DNA of 64,000 bases from Xanthocytophaga agilis (GTDB taxonomy: Bacteria > Bacteroidota > Bacteroidia > Cytophagales > 172606-1), in contig NZ_JASJOU010000001.1 of NCBI RefSeq assembly GCF_030068605.1, positions 558,001 through 622,000 of the forward strand. The letters are read 5' to 3'. Shown here piece after piece: positions 44,603 to 53,572 of the stretch; position 1 is the first letter of the stretch; the number at the start of each line of letters is the position of its first letter. A program made the position numbers and the translations under genes. The notes below the pieces were generated by a model. The model was not told the DNA's origin. It made no database searches and was given only the letters and a program-made list of their open reading frames with translations.

Positions 44603-45553
44603 TTACATTTTTCCCAACAGAGCTGCTACTACGCCACAGATGGCTTTTATAAGCAGCAATCCGTCAATAACAATCAGATAATACAAAATGGATCGGCGCT
44701 GGTGAAGTCCGTATACAGTCCAGAGAAGGGCCAGAAACGGAATCAGGTTCAATATCACCCTCATTCCTGGAAAATGACGTATATAGGCGACTACCAGAAA
44801 AGAAGCCAGCACCAGCACTGTTAAAGGAATCAGTATATAGAATAAAGTAGTTCGCAGTCCATATTGTACTACGAAGGTTTTCAACTGGTGGTTGGCATCG
44901 GATGCATAGTCTTTGATATCAAACATGATGCAGGTAAGAGAAATAAACAACCAGTTTTTGCAAAATAGCCAGACCCATATATCATTGACAGGATAGAAGG
45001 TATTGTATTCAATCTGGTAAAATAACACAGGAGCAACTGTGACCAGACCAGCCCATACCCATCCAATGATAAAGGGTTTGATCCAGCCATGTTGTCGGAT
45101 GTGTAGCCGATGTCCAAATACGGGAAGCCATCCATAATATAATGCTGCCAGCAAAACAACTCCTGCTGCCATACCCAGACTGGAAAGGGGCAAGCGTAAC
45201 ACATTAGTCCAATGGCAAACCACAAGATAAGTACCAAGCCCTATCCCTAGTATACTAAACAGACGCTGACTGAAACGAACCCATTGCTGATGTTGTACAT
45301 ACCAGTTGGATCGTATGTTATCTGTATTGGAAAGGTTGCTGGTTATACAAATGGCGTTTCCTTGATAGGCATAGGTATAGTAGACAAGGGTGATTAGAAA
45401 GATACATACATAGTAGGGCAAAGGATTTAAGGGTAGCTCAAGTTGCATGTTTGCTTCTATGGAGAGAGCAACCGCATACAGTGCATAATGGTAGTTGCCA
45501 AAAAAAATGAAGTGAATGAGGTTTTGTCCTATTGATCTCTGTATTGCTAACAT
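44603..45553 (-). CDS. UbiA-like prenyltransferase
   Basis: 316 residues with eight or nine transmembrane helices and the second Asp motif DIKDYASDANHQLKTFVVQYG near residue 225. This fits the UbiA superfamily that transfers prenyl groups to aromatic acceptors in the membrane. The first DDxxD-type motif expected near the N terminus is not obvious. An in-frame GTG 21 bases upstream of the ATG at 45551-45553 is less likely. It is convergent with the lipoprotein gene on the plus strand. No biosynthetic partners are in the window, so the product is not known. Confidence 0.7.
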   Translation of the reverse strand: MLAIQRSIGQNLIHFIFFGNYHYALYAVALSIEANMQLELPLNPLPYYVCIFLITLVYYTYAYQGNAICITSNLSNTDNIRSNWYVQHQQWVRFSQRLFSILGIGLGTYLVVCHWTNVLRLPLSSLGMAAGVVLLAALYYGWLPVFGHRLHIRQHGWIKPFIIGWVWAGLVTVAPVLFYQIEYNTFYPVNDIWVWLFCKNWLFISLTCIMFDIKDYASDANHQLKTFVVQYGLRTTLFYILIPLTVLVLASFLVVAYIRHFPGMRVILNLIPFLALLWTVYGLHQRRSILYYLIVIDGLLLIKAICGVVAALLGKM

Positions 45554-45628
45554 TTCCGGGAGTGGTGTAGCCACTTACTTCTGTTACTGTATATTCTATA
45601 ATGCCGAGGGATAATTTATTAGGGGTTT

Positions 45629-45642
45629 AATGTATATACATT
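45629..45642. promoter_or_regulatory. Perfect AATGTATATACATT palindrome
   Basis: 14-base perfect palindrome about 76 bases upstream of the UbiA-like gene start and downstream of a TTTA-rich tract. It has the symmetry of a repressor operator. No other copy was noticed. Confidence 0.35.
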
Positions 45643-45857
45643 TTTCGTTCTAAGAAGGTTTTGTGCGATAAAAAATTTCTCATTCTATTGTATTTTTCTC
45701 ATTTTAAGTATTGCAGAACTCAATGACACATATCTGAAACGGGACAAATAGACATGGATGTGTTGTGTATCACAAACTTTGCAACCAAAGTTTTATAAGT
45801 GTATTTATAGAGATTTCCTCAAAGCCTTTACACACCTTTGAACCATTCTAGACAGCT

Positions 45858-45923
45858 CCCTCTCTGATTTGCTTGTCGAAACAATCAGAAAGGGAATAGC
45901 ACACAGCTATGTGCTATTCCCTT
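45858..45923. terminator. Two overlapping, mutually exclusive hairpins
   Basis: AAGGGAATAGCACA (45890-45903) pairs with TGTGCTATTCCCTT (45910-45923), a perfect 14-base stem with loop CAGCTA. Independently, CCCTCTCTGATT (45858-45869) pairs with AATCAGAAAGGG (45883-45894) with one mismatch. The second uses bases 45890-45894 of the first, so they cannot form together. They lie about 90 bases past the end of the DUF1398 gene on the minus strand and are probably its terminator region. Confidence 0.55.
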
Positions 45924-46010
45924 AATAGGATTTGACTGGTAGTATGACTCTCTCTGAAAAAATGGCAAATACCTTGCTAACATTTTTGAGTTGACCTACC
46001 TGTACTATTT

Positions 46011-46400
46011 TTATCCAGGAATTGTCTCTACCACTATTTCATTTTCTTGGGTATCATAATATGTACACGTCATTGTATCAAGGCGTACAAACCATTTTTC
46101 AATTCCTGTCTCTGCACAAACTTTGCAGAATGTATAGTAATCTGAGTGTCCCTGCTGGTGTAGCTTTAGTTCGTAACTGAATTTTTGTTTATCTGTTGTT
46201 AAGGCAATCGGTAACTTATCATACATGGGTTTGGATTGGGTTTGATAACCTTCTTTTCCGAAATAGTTGGTATGGCTATCTGTTACCCAGGTTTCGTAAG
46301 CAGTTACACCTAGTTGTTTGATTTCCTGAATATAGGCAGGGAAGTCGGCTCCACTTTTTACTTTAGTATGTGCAGATTTAACTTGTTCGACTGTAAACAT
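46011..46400 (-). CDS. DUF1398 family protein
   Basis: 129 residues. The family hallmarks are visible: FTVEQVKSAHTKVKSGADFP, YIQEIKQLGVTAYETWVTDS near residue 30, and KHQGHSDYYTFCKVCAETGI-like LHQQGHSDYYTFCKVCAETG, then KWFVRLDTMTCTYYD. DUF1398 proteins are small cytoplasmic proteins of unknown role, often next to regulators. The AraC-type gene upstream on the same strand (46479-47243) could control it. Confidence 0.85.
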   Translation of the reverse strand: MFTVEQVKSAHTKVKSGADFPAYIQEIKQLGVTAYETWVTDSHTNYFGKEGYQTQSKPMYDKLPIALTTDKQKFSYELKLHQQGHSDYYTFCKVCAETGIEKWFVRLDTMTCTYYDTQENEIVVETIPG

Positions 46401-46478
46401 GGTCTCTTTGTTTTATTGATTGAACATGTTACAAAGGTCAGACAAACAGGTATCCTGAAATTGTAAAAAATCGTTTTT

Positions 46479-47243
46479 CTAGAGCGTCCTTCTGAAATTT
46501 TCAGGAGTAGTTCCTGTAAATTGTCGAAAGTCTTTGATAAAATGCGACTGATCAAAAAACAGATGAGAATAGCCAATCTCTGTGAGCGACTTGGCATTAT
46601 TTAGCGATTCAACAACGGCATTGAAGCGGACTATCGAAGCAAATTTCTTGGGGGTAGTGCCAACTTCTTTTCTAAAGCGTTTTTCAAGTGGACTTTGGCT
46701 GATACAGAGTTGTGTGTTTAGATCTGAGATCTTTATAGTTCCCTGTGACTGGTAAATAAGCTTCACTGCCTCCAGAACTAGTCTGTCAGGCTGGACGTCT
46801 TTGAGTTGTGATAACAGAAACTGTTCAACTATCTGTATACGTTGTGTATCTGTATGTGCCAATGCCAGCTTTTCTTCTGTTTCTGTAATGGTATACCGAT
46901 TGAATATAACATCCAATGATACACTCTGCTGGAATAATTCATGAGCCGGACAATGAGTAAATGCACTAAGGCCAAACTCTGTAAAATAGACAAGAATAGT
47001 ACCAATACCGGATGTATTTCTGAATAGTTTGAACCTATTCATCAGACCTGTAATACCTGCTGTGTTCAGATTGGTTTCAGTGTCTCCTTCGATAGAAAAT
47101 AATTGTCCCTTATACTGAAATCCGATAACCAGACTGGTAGAAGGAAAGATTGTATAGGTGCTTTCCAAGGTGTTTTCAGACACTACAAAATACTTTATGT
47201 AGGGTTTGAGCCTGTCTGTTGGTATAACCTTGTTAAATTTCAT
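46479..47243 (-). CDS. AraC-family transcriptional regulator
   Basis: 254 residues from MKFNKVIPTDRLKPYIKYFV (an in-frame ATG 15 bases upstream is not needed). The N-terminal ~150 residues match the DUF6597-type sensing domain seen in many Bacteroidota AraC regulators. The C terminus is an AraC HTH: IKISDLNTQLCISQSPLEKR, FRKEVGTTPKKFASIVRFN, LTEIGYSHLFFDQSHFIKDF and FRQFTGTTPENF. It lies 80 bases upstream of DUF1398 on the same strand, so it probably shares its promoter region or regulates it. Confidence 0.9.
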   Translation of the reverse strand: MKFNKVIPTDRLKPYIKYFVVSENTLESTYTIFPSTSLVIGFQYKGQLFSIEGDTETNLNTAGITGLMNRFKLFRNTSGIGTILVYFTEFGLSAFTHCPAHELFQQSVSLDVIFNRYTITETEEKLALAHTDTQRIQIVEQFLLSQLKDVQPDRLVLEAVKLIYQSQGTIKISDLNTQLCISQSPLEKRFRKEVGTTPKKFASIVRFNAVVESLNNAKSLTEIGYSHLFFDQSHFIKDFRQFTGTTPENFRRTL

Positions 47244-47296
47244 GAGTATGCTGAACACTGATGGATGAAGAAGCTAAAGATATATGATTTTTTACA

Positions 47297-48457
47297 CTAG
47301 CAGACAATTTTAAATAAGGTTGTTTTTAGGAACAAGTTCCACTAAATAAGATCTGAAATTAACTAGAGAGAGTAGCTTTTCTTTGACTCGATATAATCCT
47401 ACAGACACAGCCCGATAAGTATTTCCATTGGCATAGCGAATCTGACCAACCGGTTCCTTTTTTTGTTGCAAAATACCTTGTTGAATGGCTTGAATATAGA
47501 CCACAATCACAAATGTAATTAGTAAACTAATCTTGTGTGTGTCCTTAAAAGCTACTTGTTCCAAGTTGAATCCATTGGCCTTTAAGTGTTTAAAGCAATA
47601 CTCTATTTTCCACCGTTTGCCATAATGCTTACCGACTCGTTTGTGTTTTACACGATTAGTCAACAGATAAATAAGCGCTTCATCTTTACTCTTATTCCGA
47701 TATATCTCTAATCGATACTCTTGGCTTCCTAGCCTAAAGCACTTATGGGCATGGCCTTTCTTAAGTGCTTTTTTTTCTGATTTTTCATATGAATATCTTT
47801 GTAAATCAACCAGTTATGGTATATGCCTTTTTATAAGCGAATCACAAAGTCAATCTGGTTTTTACTCAAAATATCAAACCAGTCTTTGCCAATAAATTCC
47901 CGATCAGCCGTTAATAGTTTCCCTTTCAGATCAATGACGGCCAGGCTTTTGCGAACAAAGTTGATGCGTTCTTTTTCATTAAGTACGCCTTTGTGGGGAT
48001 AAATCCGAAAATATACCGGAACGACTACGCCTTTTACCTCAGAGGTTAAGATCGACATATGCTAGGGATACTGACCAATTTTCTATTCGGTTGAGTCCGA
48101 AAAAATGCTCCGCTTTTCCCCTTACTAAACTTAATGCCCACACAAGCAAATCGATAAATAAGCAAAGATCCATAGCGCTCAAAAATGCGAAGCAAGAGTT
48201 TATATGTGTATGGCACGATACATCTGTCTTTCCTGTTAATAGGGAAAGCTCATCTTTGATTTTATATAAGCTTACACCTCGAACTGAAAGAATGCCACTT
48301 AAGAGCAATTCCACATTTTTTTAAGTAGATTTTGGGTATTTCCCTTCCAATCGACTAAGTTGGAATAATAGAGTCATCAGGAGTTTTTTGTTTGTTTAAC
48401 CACTGCAAATTTCTCCTTTTTGACTTTTTTTACCCCTTTTTACATTTTGTCTAGTAG
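47297..48457 (-). mobile_element. Dead IS4-type insertion sequence
   Basis: About 1.16 kb bounded by imperfect inverted repeats: CTAGCAGACAATTTT at 47297-47311 and its near complement ending TTTGTCTAGTAG at 48446-48457. Inside, minus-strand fragments of one DDE transposase are seen (48039-48314, 47831-48058, 47310-47663), in different frames. No target-site duplication is obvious. The right end lies 6 bases before the ATG of the 48464 gene, so the element may have changed that gene's promoter. Confidence 0.75.
47310..48314 (-). pseudogene. IS4-family transposase, broken into three frames
   Basis: Fragments in order: SGILSVRGVSLYKIKDELSL and AEHFFGLNRIENWSVS; then SILTSEVKGVVVPVYFRIYP and LLTADREFIGKDWFDILSKN; then GKHYGKRWKIEYCFKHLKANGF. 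The last has the YxxRxxxExxxxxxK signature (Y-GK-R-WKI-E-YCFKHL-K) of IS4-type transposases, and the second has the second catalytic Asp block (ADREF). The first catalytic Asp position reads LNRIENW instead of LDRTNW. Frame breaks and the missing Asp make the enzyme inactive. Confidence 0.8.
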
Positions 48458-48463
48458 TATAAA

Positions 48464-48985
48464 ATGAAAGATAAATACTTTCAGGTATGTCCTTCTGTGA
48501 ACCGAATGGATTTGACCATATGGGATGCAGATCATAATTTGATAACAGAGCTAAGATATGATTATGGTACCTCAATAGGTATTGTTAATTTGGATGAGCA
48601 GGAATATTCATTTCAAAAGAAATCAAGAACAATAACCAATTTGTTGTGTAATCAATCAGTTAGTAGTGAGATACATTTTGTCTTTGACTATCCTTGGGAA
48701 CGGTTTGCACATTTTCGGATGAATAATGAAACATTTATTTTAAAATATACCTTTTCTGGGGCAGGGATACGACTAGTAAAAGCTAATTCTTCTCTTGTTT
48801 TAATGATGAAATGGAAGTTATATGCAGAAGGAAAGGACAACTGGTTCATTCGTTTCTTTTTCAGAAAACGATATTATCTGGTTCAGATCGTAGATAAAAC
48901 TATGGATAGATCTCAAATACTTCCATTGGTACTAATCTGTGCATATTGTATGCAGGTGTTCCTTCATGTATATTCTGATGAATGA
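48464..48985 (+). CDS. Hypothetical protein
   Basis: 173 residues. Beta-rich: SVNRMDLTIWDADHNLITEL, SIGIVNLDEQEYSFQKKSRT, SSEIHFVFDYPWERFAHFRM, ETFILKYTFSGAGIRLVKAN, then a hydrophobic C terminus (LPLVLICAYCMQVFLH) that could anchor it to the membrane. The strand pattern faintly resembles tubby/LURP-like folds, which is only a guess. The ATG lies 6 bases from the dead insertion sequence, so its original upstream region may be displaced. Confidence 0.5.
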   Translation: MKDKYFQVCPSVNRMDLTIWDADHNLITELRYDYGTSIGIVNLDEQEYSFQKKSRTITNLLCNQSVSSEIHFVFDYPWERFAHFRMNNETFILKYTFSGAGIRLVKANSSLVLMMKWKLYAEGKDNWFIRFFFRKRYYLVQIVDKTMDRSQILPLVLICAYCMQVFLHVYSDE

Positions 48986-49149
48986 AATTGAGACGGATCT
49001 TGAATCAGAAATTTTTCTTTTGATATATAGAACTGCCTCTGATTTTAAGATACTACATTCTTCTGTTGGGAATATCTATTTTATTATAACAAACTTTAGA
49101 ACTTTATATATATTTAAGCATCTACACTATATACTCAATTCATAAATTT

Positions 49150-50067
49150 ATGATATTCCTCAAAGAGGTTTGGTTACTTTTATGGTTATTCTTTATCTAT
49201 ACAACCGTTTTTGCACAATCCTACCCAACAAAACTGATAGCTCAGCTGGATACTATAATACAGGCAGATCAGCAGTATCGTAGTGTGGCAGCAAGGCAGT
49301 CCGCCAAAACTCCAGAAGAAGAAGCAATTCAGATGCAGAAACAAGGTGCTATTGACATTCTCAATATGGCTAAAATAGATAAGATCATTGCTGAATATGG
49401 GTATCCAGGAAAATCACTGGTAGGAGAGAAGTACCAATCTGTAGCTTTGATGGTGATTCAACACAATGATCCGGCAGCCAGGGAAAAGTATCTGCCTTTA
49501 TTGATAGAGGCGGCAGGTAAAGGAGAGGTAAATGCATCATCCGTTGCGATAGTGATAGATCGTGCTAAAATAGATAAGGGAGAAAAACAAATTTATGGTT
49601 CGCAGTTGAATGAAACTAAACAGGGTATGAAACTGATGCCTATCGAAGACGAGCCTAATGTAAATGTACGTCGGGCAAAAGTAGGTTTGCCACCATTGGA
49701 AGTGTACCTCAAGCAATGGAATATTAATTACAAGCTCCCCACTACAACCAATCCTAATCCGACTGACTGGTATTATGTACCTGAAGCTCGTTCAGAGTCA
49801 GCTGTAGAACTCATAGGTGGCAATAAGGCTCTATACAGCAAACTCCTCTATCCGGCTAAGGCAAAAGAGAATAATATTTCCGGTTTTGTGACAATAGAGT
49901 TAACAATTGACAAAAATGGAATGCCTAAAAATCCAATAGTAGTTAAATCATTGGGCTACGGTTGTGACGAAGAAGCTCTTCGGATAATCAAAGAAGCCCG
50001 GTTTACCAATACCTCAGGGGAGGAGGCAGAAATGCGTATTCAGTTACCCTTTCCTTATGTCAAATAA
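49150..50067 (+). CDS. DUF6624-like protein with C-terminal TonB domain
   Basis: 305 residues with signal peptide MIFLKEVWLLLWLFFIYTTVFAQ. Residues about 30-190 resemble DUF6624: LIAQLDTIIQADQQYRSVAA, KIDKIIAEYGYPGKSLVGEK, ALMVIQHNDPAAREKYLPLL, GEVNASSVAIVIDRAKIDKG and IYGSQLNETKQGMKLMPIED. Residues about 215-305 form a TonB C-terminal domain (SKLLYPAKAKENNISGFVTI, ELTIDKNGMPKNPIVVKS, EALRIIKEARFTN). The combination suggests a periplasmic protein linked to a TonB-like energy or protein-binding role. Exported; function unknown. Confidence 0.78.
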   Translation: MIFLKEVWLLLWLFFIYTTVFAQSYPTKLIAQLDTIIQADQQYRSVAARQSAKTPEEEAIQMQKQGAIDILNMAKIDKIIAEYGYPGKSLVGEKYQSVALMVIQHNDPAAREKYLPLLIEAAGKGEVNASSVAIVIDRAKIDKGEKQIYGSQLNETKQGMKLMPIEDEPNVNVRRAKVGLPPLEVYLKQWNINYKLPTTTNPNPTDWYYVPEARSESAVELIGGNKALYSKLLYPAKAKENNISGFVTIELTIDKNGMPKNPIVVKSLGYGCDEEALRIIKEARFTNTSGEEAEMRIQLPFPYVK

Positions 50068-50091
50068 GAGTAATGTCGTGACTGACTTTTT

Positions 50092-50114
50092 AGTATTGGC
50101 TTTCAGCCAATACT
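50092..50114. terminator. Hairpin after the TonB-C gene
   Basis: AGTATTGGCT (50092-50101) pairs with AGCCAATACT (50105-50114) with a TTC loop. The stem can extend by one pair. No T tract follows on the plus strand, so it may act through another mechanism or be a partial terminator. Confidence 0.45.
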
Positions 50115-50263
50115 ATCAGGATAGTGCTTTTGTTCTGAGAGATTTTTGGGTAGAATTAATGTAATTCTACTTTTAAGCTAGATTTTCAAGAGCATTATCA
50201 ATATCAGAGAGATAAATCTGATCTGGTATCTCAACCTACCCATCATTTAATTGAGAATGAAAC

Positions 50264-50300
50264 ACCCTACATTCAGTATCATGGTATGAATGTAGGGTGC
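50264..50300. terminator. Hairpin after the 50344 gene
   Basis: CACCCTACATTC (50264-50275) pairs with GAATGTAGGGTG (50289-50300), 12 bases perfect, flanked by TTGAGA/TCTCAA that can extend the stem. On the minus strand it follows the end of the 50344-50808 gene by 44 bases and is probably its terminator. Confidence 0.6.
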
Positions 50301-50343
50301 TTATCTCAATAATAGTATTTCCAGTGAATAAAATCTCTGAATA

Positions 50344-50808
50344 TTAAGCCGCATTCAGCTTTTCCACAGACTGTTTCATGCGGATACTTTGGAGGATATT
50401 TTGAACAGTTTCCAGATCTGTTGAGTGTTGTTCGCATTTTTCTTGTTTGTGATCAACTGTAAATGTGCAGATAAACAGATTGTTACCTATACCTGTAATC
50501 CAGTAATATACAAACAGATCTCCATCATCCTGCTGAATATTTTTTCGGAAATGAGCACAGTCAAAATCGCCTAGCTGGATACGATTGGCTCCCTCGTTTT
50601 TTAGTACCTCATCCTGAATAAAAATAGAGGCAATGTCTTTGCTGGGGTTTCTACGTCTGGCTAAACGGAAAGGAATAATACGCAGATTACCAGTCCAAGA
50701 ATTAGTATCAAAGAAGGCATAGGCACCATCTTCACCACAATCGTATTCTTCCCAGGAAACAGGAAGTTCCATGCTAAACCATCCATTTTCTGATGTGTAG
50801 GTCTTCAT
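50344..50808 (-). CDS. DUF3805-like protein
   Basis: 154 residues without signal peptide. The pattern TSENGWFSMELPVSWEEYDC, NSWTGNLRIIPFRLARRR, VLKNEGANRIQLGDFDCAHF and YWITGIGNNLFICTFTVDHK resembles the beta-rich DUF3805/PsbP-like group that folds as a seven-stranded sandwich with flanking helices. The start ATG lies at the edge of a 560-base gene-free spacer. Function unknown; similarity by pattern only. Confidence 0.6.
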   Translation of the reverse strand: MKTYTSENGWFSMELPVSWEEYDCGEDGAYAFFDTNSWTGNLRIIPFRLARRRNPSKDIASIFIQDEVLKNEGANRIQLGDFDCAHFRKNIQQDDGDLFVYYWITGIGNNLFICTFTVDHKQEKCEQHSTDLETVQNILQSIRMKQSVEKLNAA

Positions 50809-51371
50809 TGTAATGTATGCTGAGTTTATAAGTGATACATATACTCCTTGTTCACAATGGATTAGATACTTTGAATTTCCAAAGTATGAGATAGCAGACA
50901 GGCTATTTTCTGAAAGAAAGTTAGGAAATATATATAAAATATAAAAGAAATTATTGAATTTTTTGTGGTGGTATTGATAAGAGTGATGCGGATAGTTGCT
51001 TTACAGACCATTGCTTTATACAAAAGATGGCTGGTAGAGGATTAGTTTTGTGGTTATAGGGTATATAACAGATGCTGAGAAGCTTACTTTGGGATAAAGT
51101 TCAATATAGTGGCTAATAGAGTAATATAGGTTTCTGAGAACTTTCTATGTATCGCTCTATCTGTAGTAAAAAGCAGTCCCTTTGAAGAAGTGTAGTATGT
51201 TCTTACTTCCAGAATTTGGTACCTATTAAAAGTAAGGCTGACAAACTTTTATTTTTGTAATCAGAGCGGAGCAGATCTGATAAGTAGATATACCAAATTC
51301 TGTACTCCAAACCAACTTACTTCCTTCTATTCTGTAACAGAGGAGTAAAGTAGTAAACCTATAAAAAAATC
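50809..51371. other. Gene-free spacer
   Basis: AT-rich with no credible coding frame on either strand. AGAATTTGGTA (51211-51221) and TACCAAATTCT (51291-51301) form an 11-base inverted repeat 69 bases apart, which might be an operator pair or a hairpin for the ChrB-AraC gene that ends at 51372. Nothing else stands out. Confidence 0.4.
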
Positions 51372-52217
51372 TTACTTTTTATTGATTCTTTTCCGATATT
51401 CGGCTGGACTCTGATCTGTATATTTTCTGAAAATGCGTGTAAAATGGCTTTGATCCGAAAATCCAGTCAGATAAGCAATCTCAGCAAGAGAATGAGAGGA
51501 GCCTTGTAGCAAATCCATTGCCTTTTCAATCCGTAGTTTACGGATATACTCGCCAAAAGACAGATTGTTAAAATATTTAGAAAACTCACGCGATAAATAA
51601 GCCGGATGAATATTGAGTCCTTCGGAAATCTCTTTCAGGCTTAAACTCAAATTTGTATCAATCTGATCCTGGATAATTTCCTTTAGTTCTTTTGCCCATC
51701 CTGGCATTTTACCTGGATGTGATTTTTTTTCGTTCAGATAAGTATTGAATACCTGTAAAAAAAGTCGCTCGGTAGGAGATTGCGTATGTTTTTCTTTCTG
51801 TAAGTGTTTGGCCCAACTATAAAGTGAATCATAGATCAGCATTCCCTTTTCCAACAACTCATAGTCATCTGTAATATTAAACGCTAGTCCTGCCGAAATG
51901 GCCCATAAGCCTGATGCCTGAGCTGCGAGGGTATGATCATCTGTATCGGCTCCCCGAATAATAGGTGCAATGCTATGTAAAGCAGGGTCGGTAAGCTTGT
52001 ATTTACTCAGAAAATAATCAAAGGTGCACTGGTCCTGGTAATGGGTAAACTCTGCTTCGGGAATGTCAAATGGAGTCGCATTCAGGTCTTGTGCCATTGT
52101 CTGAATTTGTTCATACGGAACAAAAATGAATTCAGCCTCCGGATCAATGAATCGCCTGATTAACCAAGGACAAGCTATACGATCTATTTTGGGGCGTTCA
52201 CGGGTAATCCATTTCAT
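51372..52217 (-). CDS. ChrB-domain/AraC fusion regulator
   Basis: 281 residues. Residues 1 to about 145 match the chromate-resistance protein ChrB C-terminal domain: MKWITRERPKIDRIACPWLI, RRFIDPEAEFIFVPYEQI, FDIPEAEFTHYQDQCTFDYF, HSIAPIIRGADTDDHTLAAQ and ASGLWAISAGLAFN. Residues about 178-278 are an AraC DNA-binding domain: SLSLKEISEGLNIHPAYLSR, EFSKYFNNLSFGEYIRKLRI, LAEIAYLTGFSDQSHFTRIF. ChrB itself usually regulates the chrA chromate efflux gene through an N-terminal segment; here that part is replaced by AraC. No chrA is visible. Conserved Cys/His/Asp residues (IACPW, H, Q, C) suggest metal or oxyanion sensing. Start at 52217. Confidence 0.85.
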   Translation of the reverse strand: MKWITRERPKIDRIACPWLIRRFIDPEAEFIFVPYEQIQTMAQDLNATPFDIPEAEFTHYQDQCTFDYFLSKYKLTDPALHSIAPIIRGADTDDHTLAAQASGLWAISAGLAFNITDDYELLEKGMLIYDSLYSWAKHLQKEKHTQSPTERLFLQVFNTYLNEKKSHPGKMPGWAKELKEIIQDQIDTNLSLSLKEISEGLNIHPAYLSREFSKYFNNLSFGEYIRKLRIEKAMDLLQGSSHSLAEIAYLTGFSDQSHFTRIFRKYTDQSPAEYRKRINKK

Positions 52218-52648
52218 ATAATTTTACATTGGGTAGTAAGAAGTATCATTCTTCCAGAGGTCTTAAAGCTTTTTAAGTACTGGACTCATTCCATTTCCAT
52301 AGCGTTCTAAGGTTTCAAAGGAAGTTTGTCCGCAAAGGTAAAGCCTTTCCCTAAACCTTACCAATACACCAGGGTGAAAAAGCAGGTTATTCGTTTTGTT
52401 AATGAAGCATAGATATTTGATTAAATAAGAGAAAGGACATAAAGTACTGGGATCAGTATTGGTAGTATATTCGTAGTTTGATAGTCACAATGCCAAAAAA
52501 TATTGCATAGGAAGTATAGAATCAAATTAATCGTATAGAATGGTCTCTGTTTTTGTGGAATTTTGTGCATATTCCAATGTCAGCATTTGTCAAAGAACAT
52601 ACCATATAAGTGGACATCTAGTGCTACCCGTTCTGTCTGAAAAGAGTT
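52218..52648. other. Gene-free spacer between ChrB-AraC and AraC genes
   Basis: 431 bases with no supported gene on either strand. It must contain the promoter of the minus-strand ChrB-AraC gene and of the plus-strand AraC gene. No clear operator symmetry was found. Confidence 0.4.
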
Positions 52649-53503
52649 ATGCAAAATAATCTTATACAAATACACTGTATGCTTTCCTATATACAATATC
52701 AACCTTCTTCACTACTTGCCAGGTACATCGAATGCTACTGGATATTTAAGGTTCCTTTGATGGCTGCTTCGGTCGTTGAACGACTCATACCAGGCGGGAG
52801 AGTTGAATTGATGATTAATCTGGGACATTCCATGCATTTTCTGGCCAACGATAAGCTGGAACAGGGCGATCTGATTGATCAGGTACACGTTATGGGTCAG
52901 AGGAACCGGATTTATTATGCAAAATCAAGTGGGGAAATGTATATGTTGGGTGCTCGTTTTAAGCCGGGAGGGATTCATGCATTCACCAGATTACCTGCCA
53001 GTGAGTTGCTTAATCAGGTGATTTCTGCGGAAGACGTGTTGGGAGGTACACTCAAAGGGTGGAAGAACAGGTTACGAGAAAAGAAAACAGATGCAGAACA
53101 AATAGCATTATTGGATCTATTAATGCAGCAACTGGTTCAATATACTACTACTGAATGGAATGACTGTACTAAGATTATTGATATAATTCGTCAGGATAAT
53201 GTACTATCTGTCAATGAATTATGTGACGAGAATGAGTCATACTACAAAAAGCTGGAAAGGAGTTTTCTGAAATATGTAGGCTATACACCAAAACATTATT
53301 ACCGTATTGTTCGCTTTAACAAAGCCCTCCGGCAGATGCAATTTAACCAGAAGTCTCTCACTGCGATTTCGCATGATTGCGATTATTATGATCAGTCGCA
53401 CTTTATCAAAGACTTTCGGCAATTTACTGGAACTACTCCCCGCCAGTTTCAGTCCGAAACTCATCATATTGCTGATTTTCTAATTAGCCAGCAACCTGTC
53501 TAA
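52649..53503 (+). CDS. AraC-family regulator
   Basis: 284 residues. N-terminal DUF6597-like sensing domain: YQPSSLLARYIECYWIFKVP, ERLIPGGRVELMINLGHSMH, MYMLGARFKPGGIHAFTRLP. C-terminal AraC domain: ESYYKKLERSFLKYVGYTPK, HYYRIVRFNKALRQMQFNQK, DYYDQSHFIKDFRQFTGTTP. A later ATG (52679) would give a shorter start. 69 bases separate it from the Lnt-like gene at 53573, so the two may be co-transcribed. Confidence 0.9.
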   Translation: MQNNLIQIHCMLSYIQYQPSSLLARYIECYWIFKVPLMAASVVERLIPGGRVELMINLGHSMHFLANDKLEQGDLIDQVHVMGQRNRIYYAKSSGEMYMLGARFKPGGIHAFTRLPASELLNQVISAEDVLGGTLKGWKNRLREKKTDAEQIALLDLLMQQLVQYTTTEWNDCTKIIDIIRQDNVLSVNELCDENESYYKKLERSFLKYVGYTPKHYYRIVRFNKALRQMQFNQKSLTAISHDCDYYDQSHFIKDFRQFTGTTPRQFQSETHHIADFLISQQPV

Positions 53504-53572
53504 AATTTACAATTTTCTTTGTGTAAGGCACATTAGTTTTGACAACCGCTTAAACAACCTGTTTTTTCTGTC

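Noticed and set aside
48039-48324. Plus-strand frame opposite the transposase
   Set aside because: Antisense of the IS4-type transposase fragment; no independent support.
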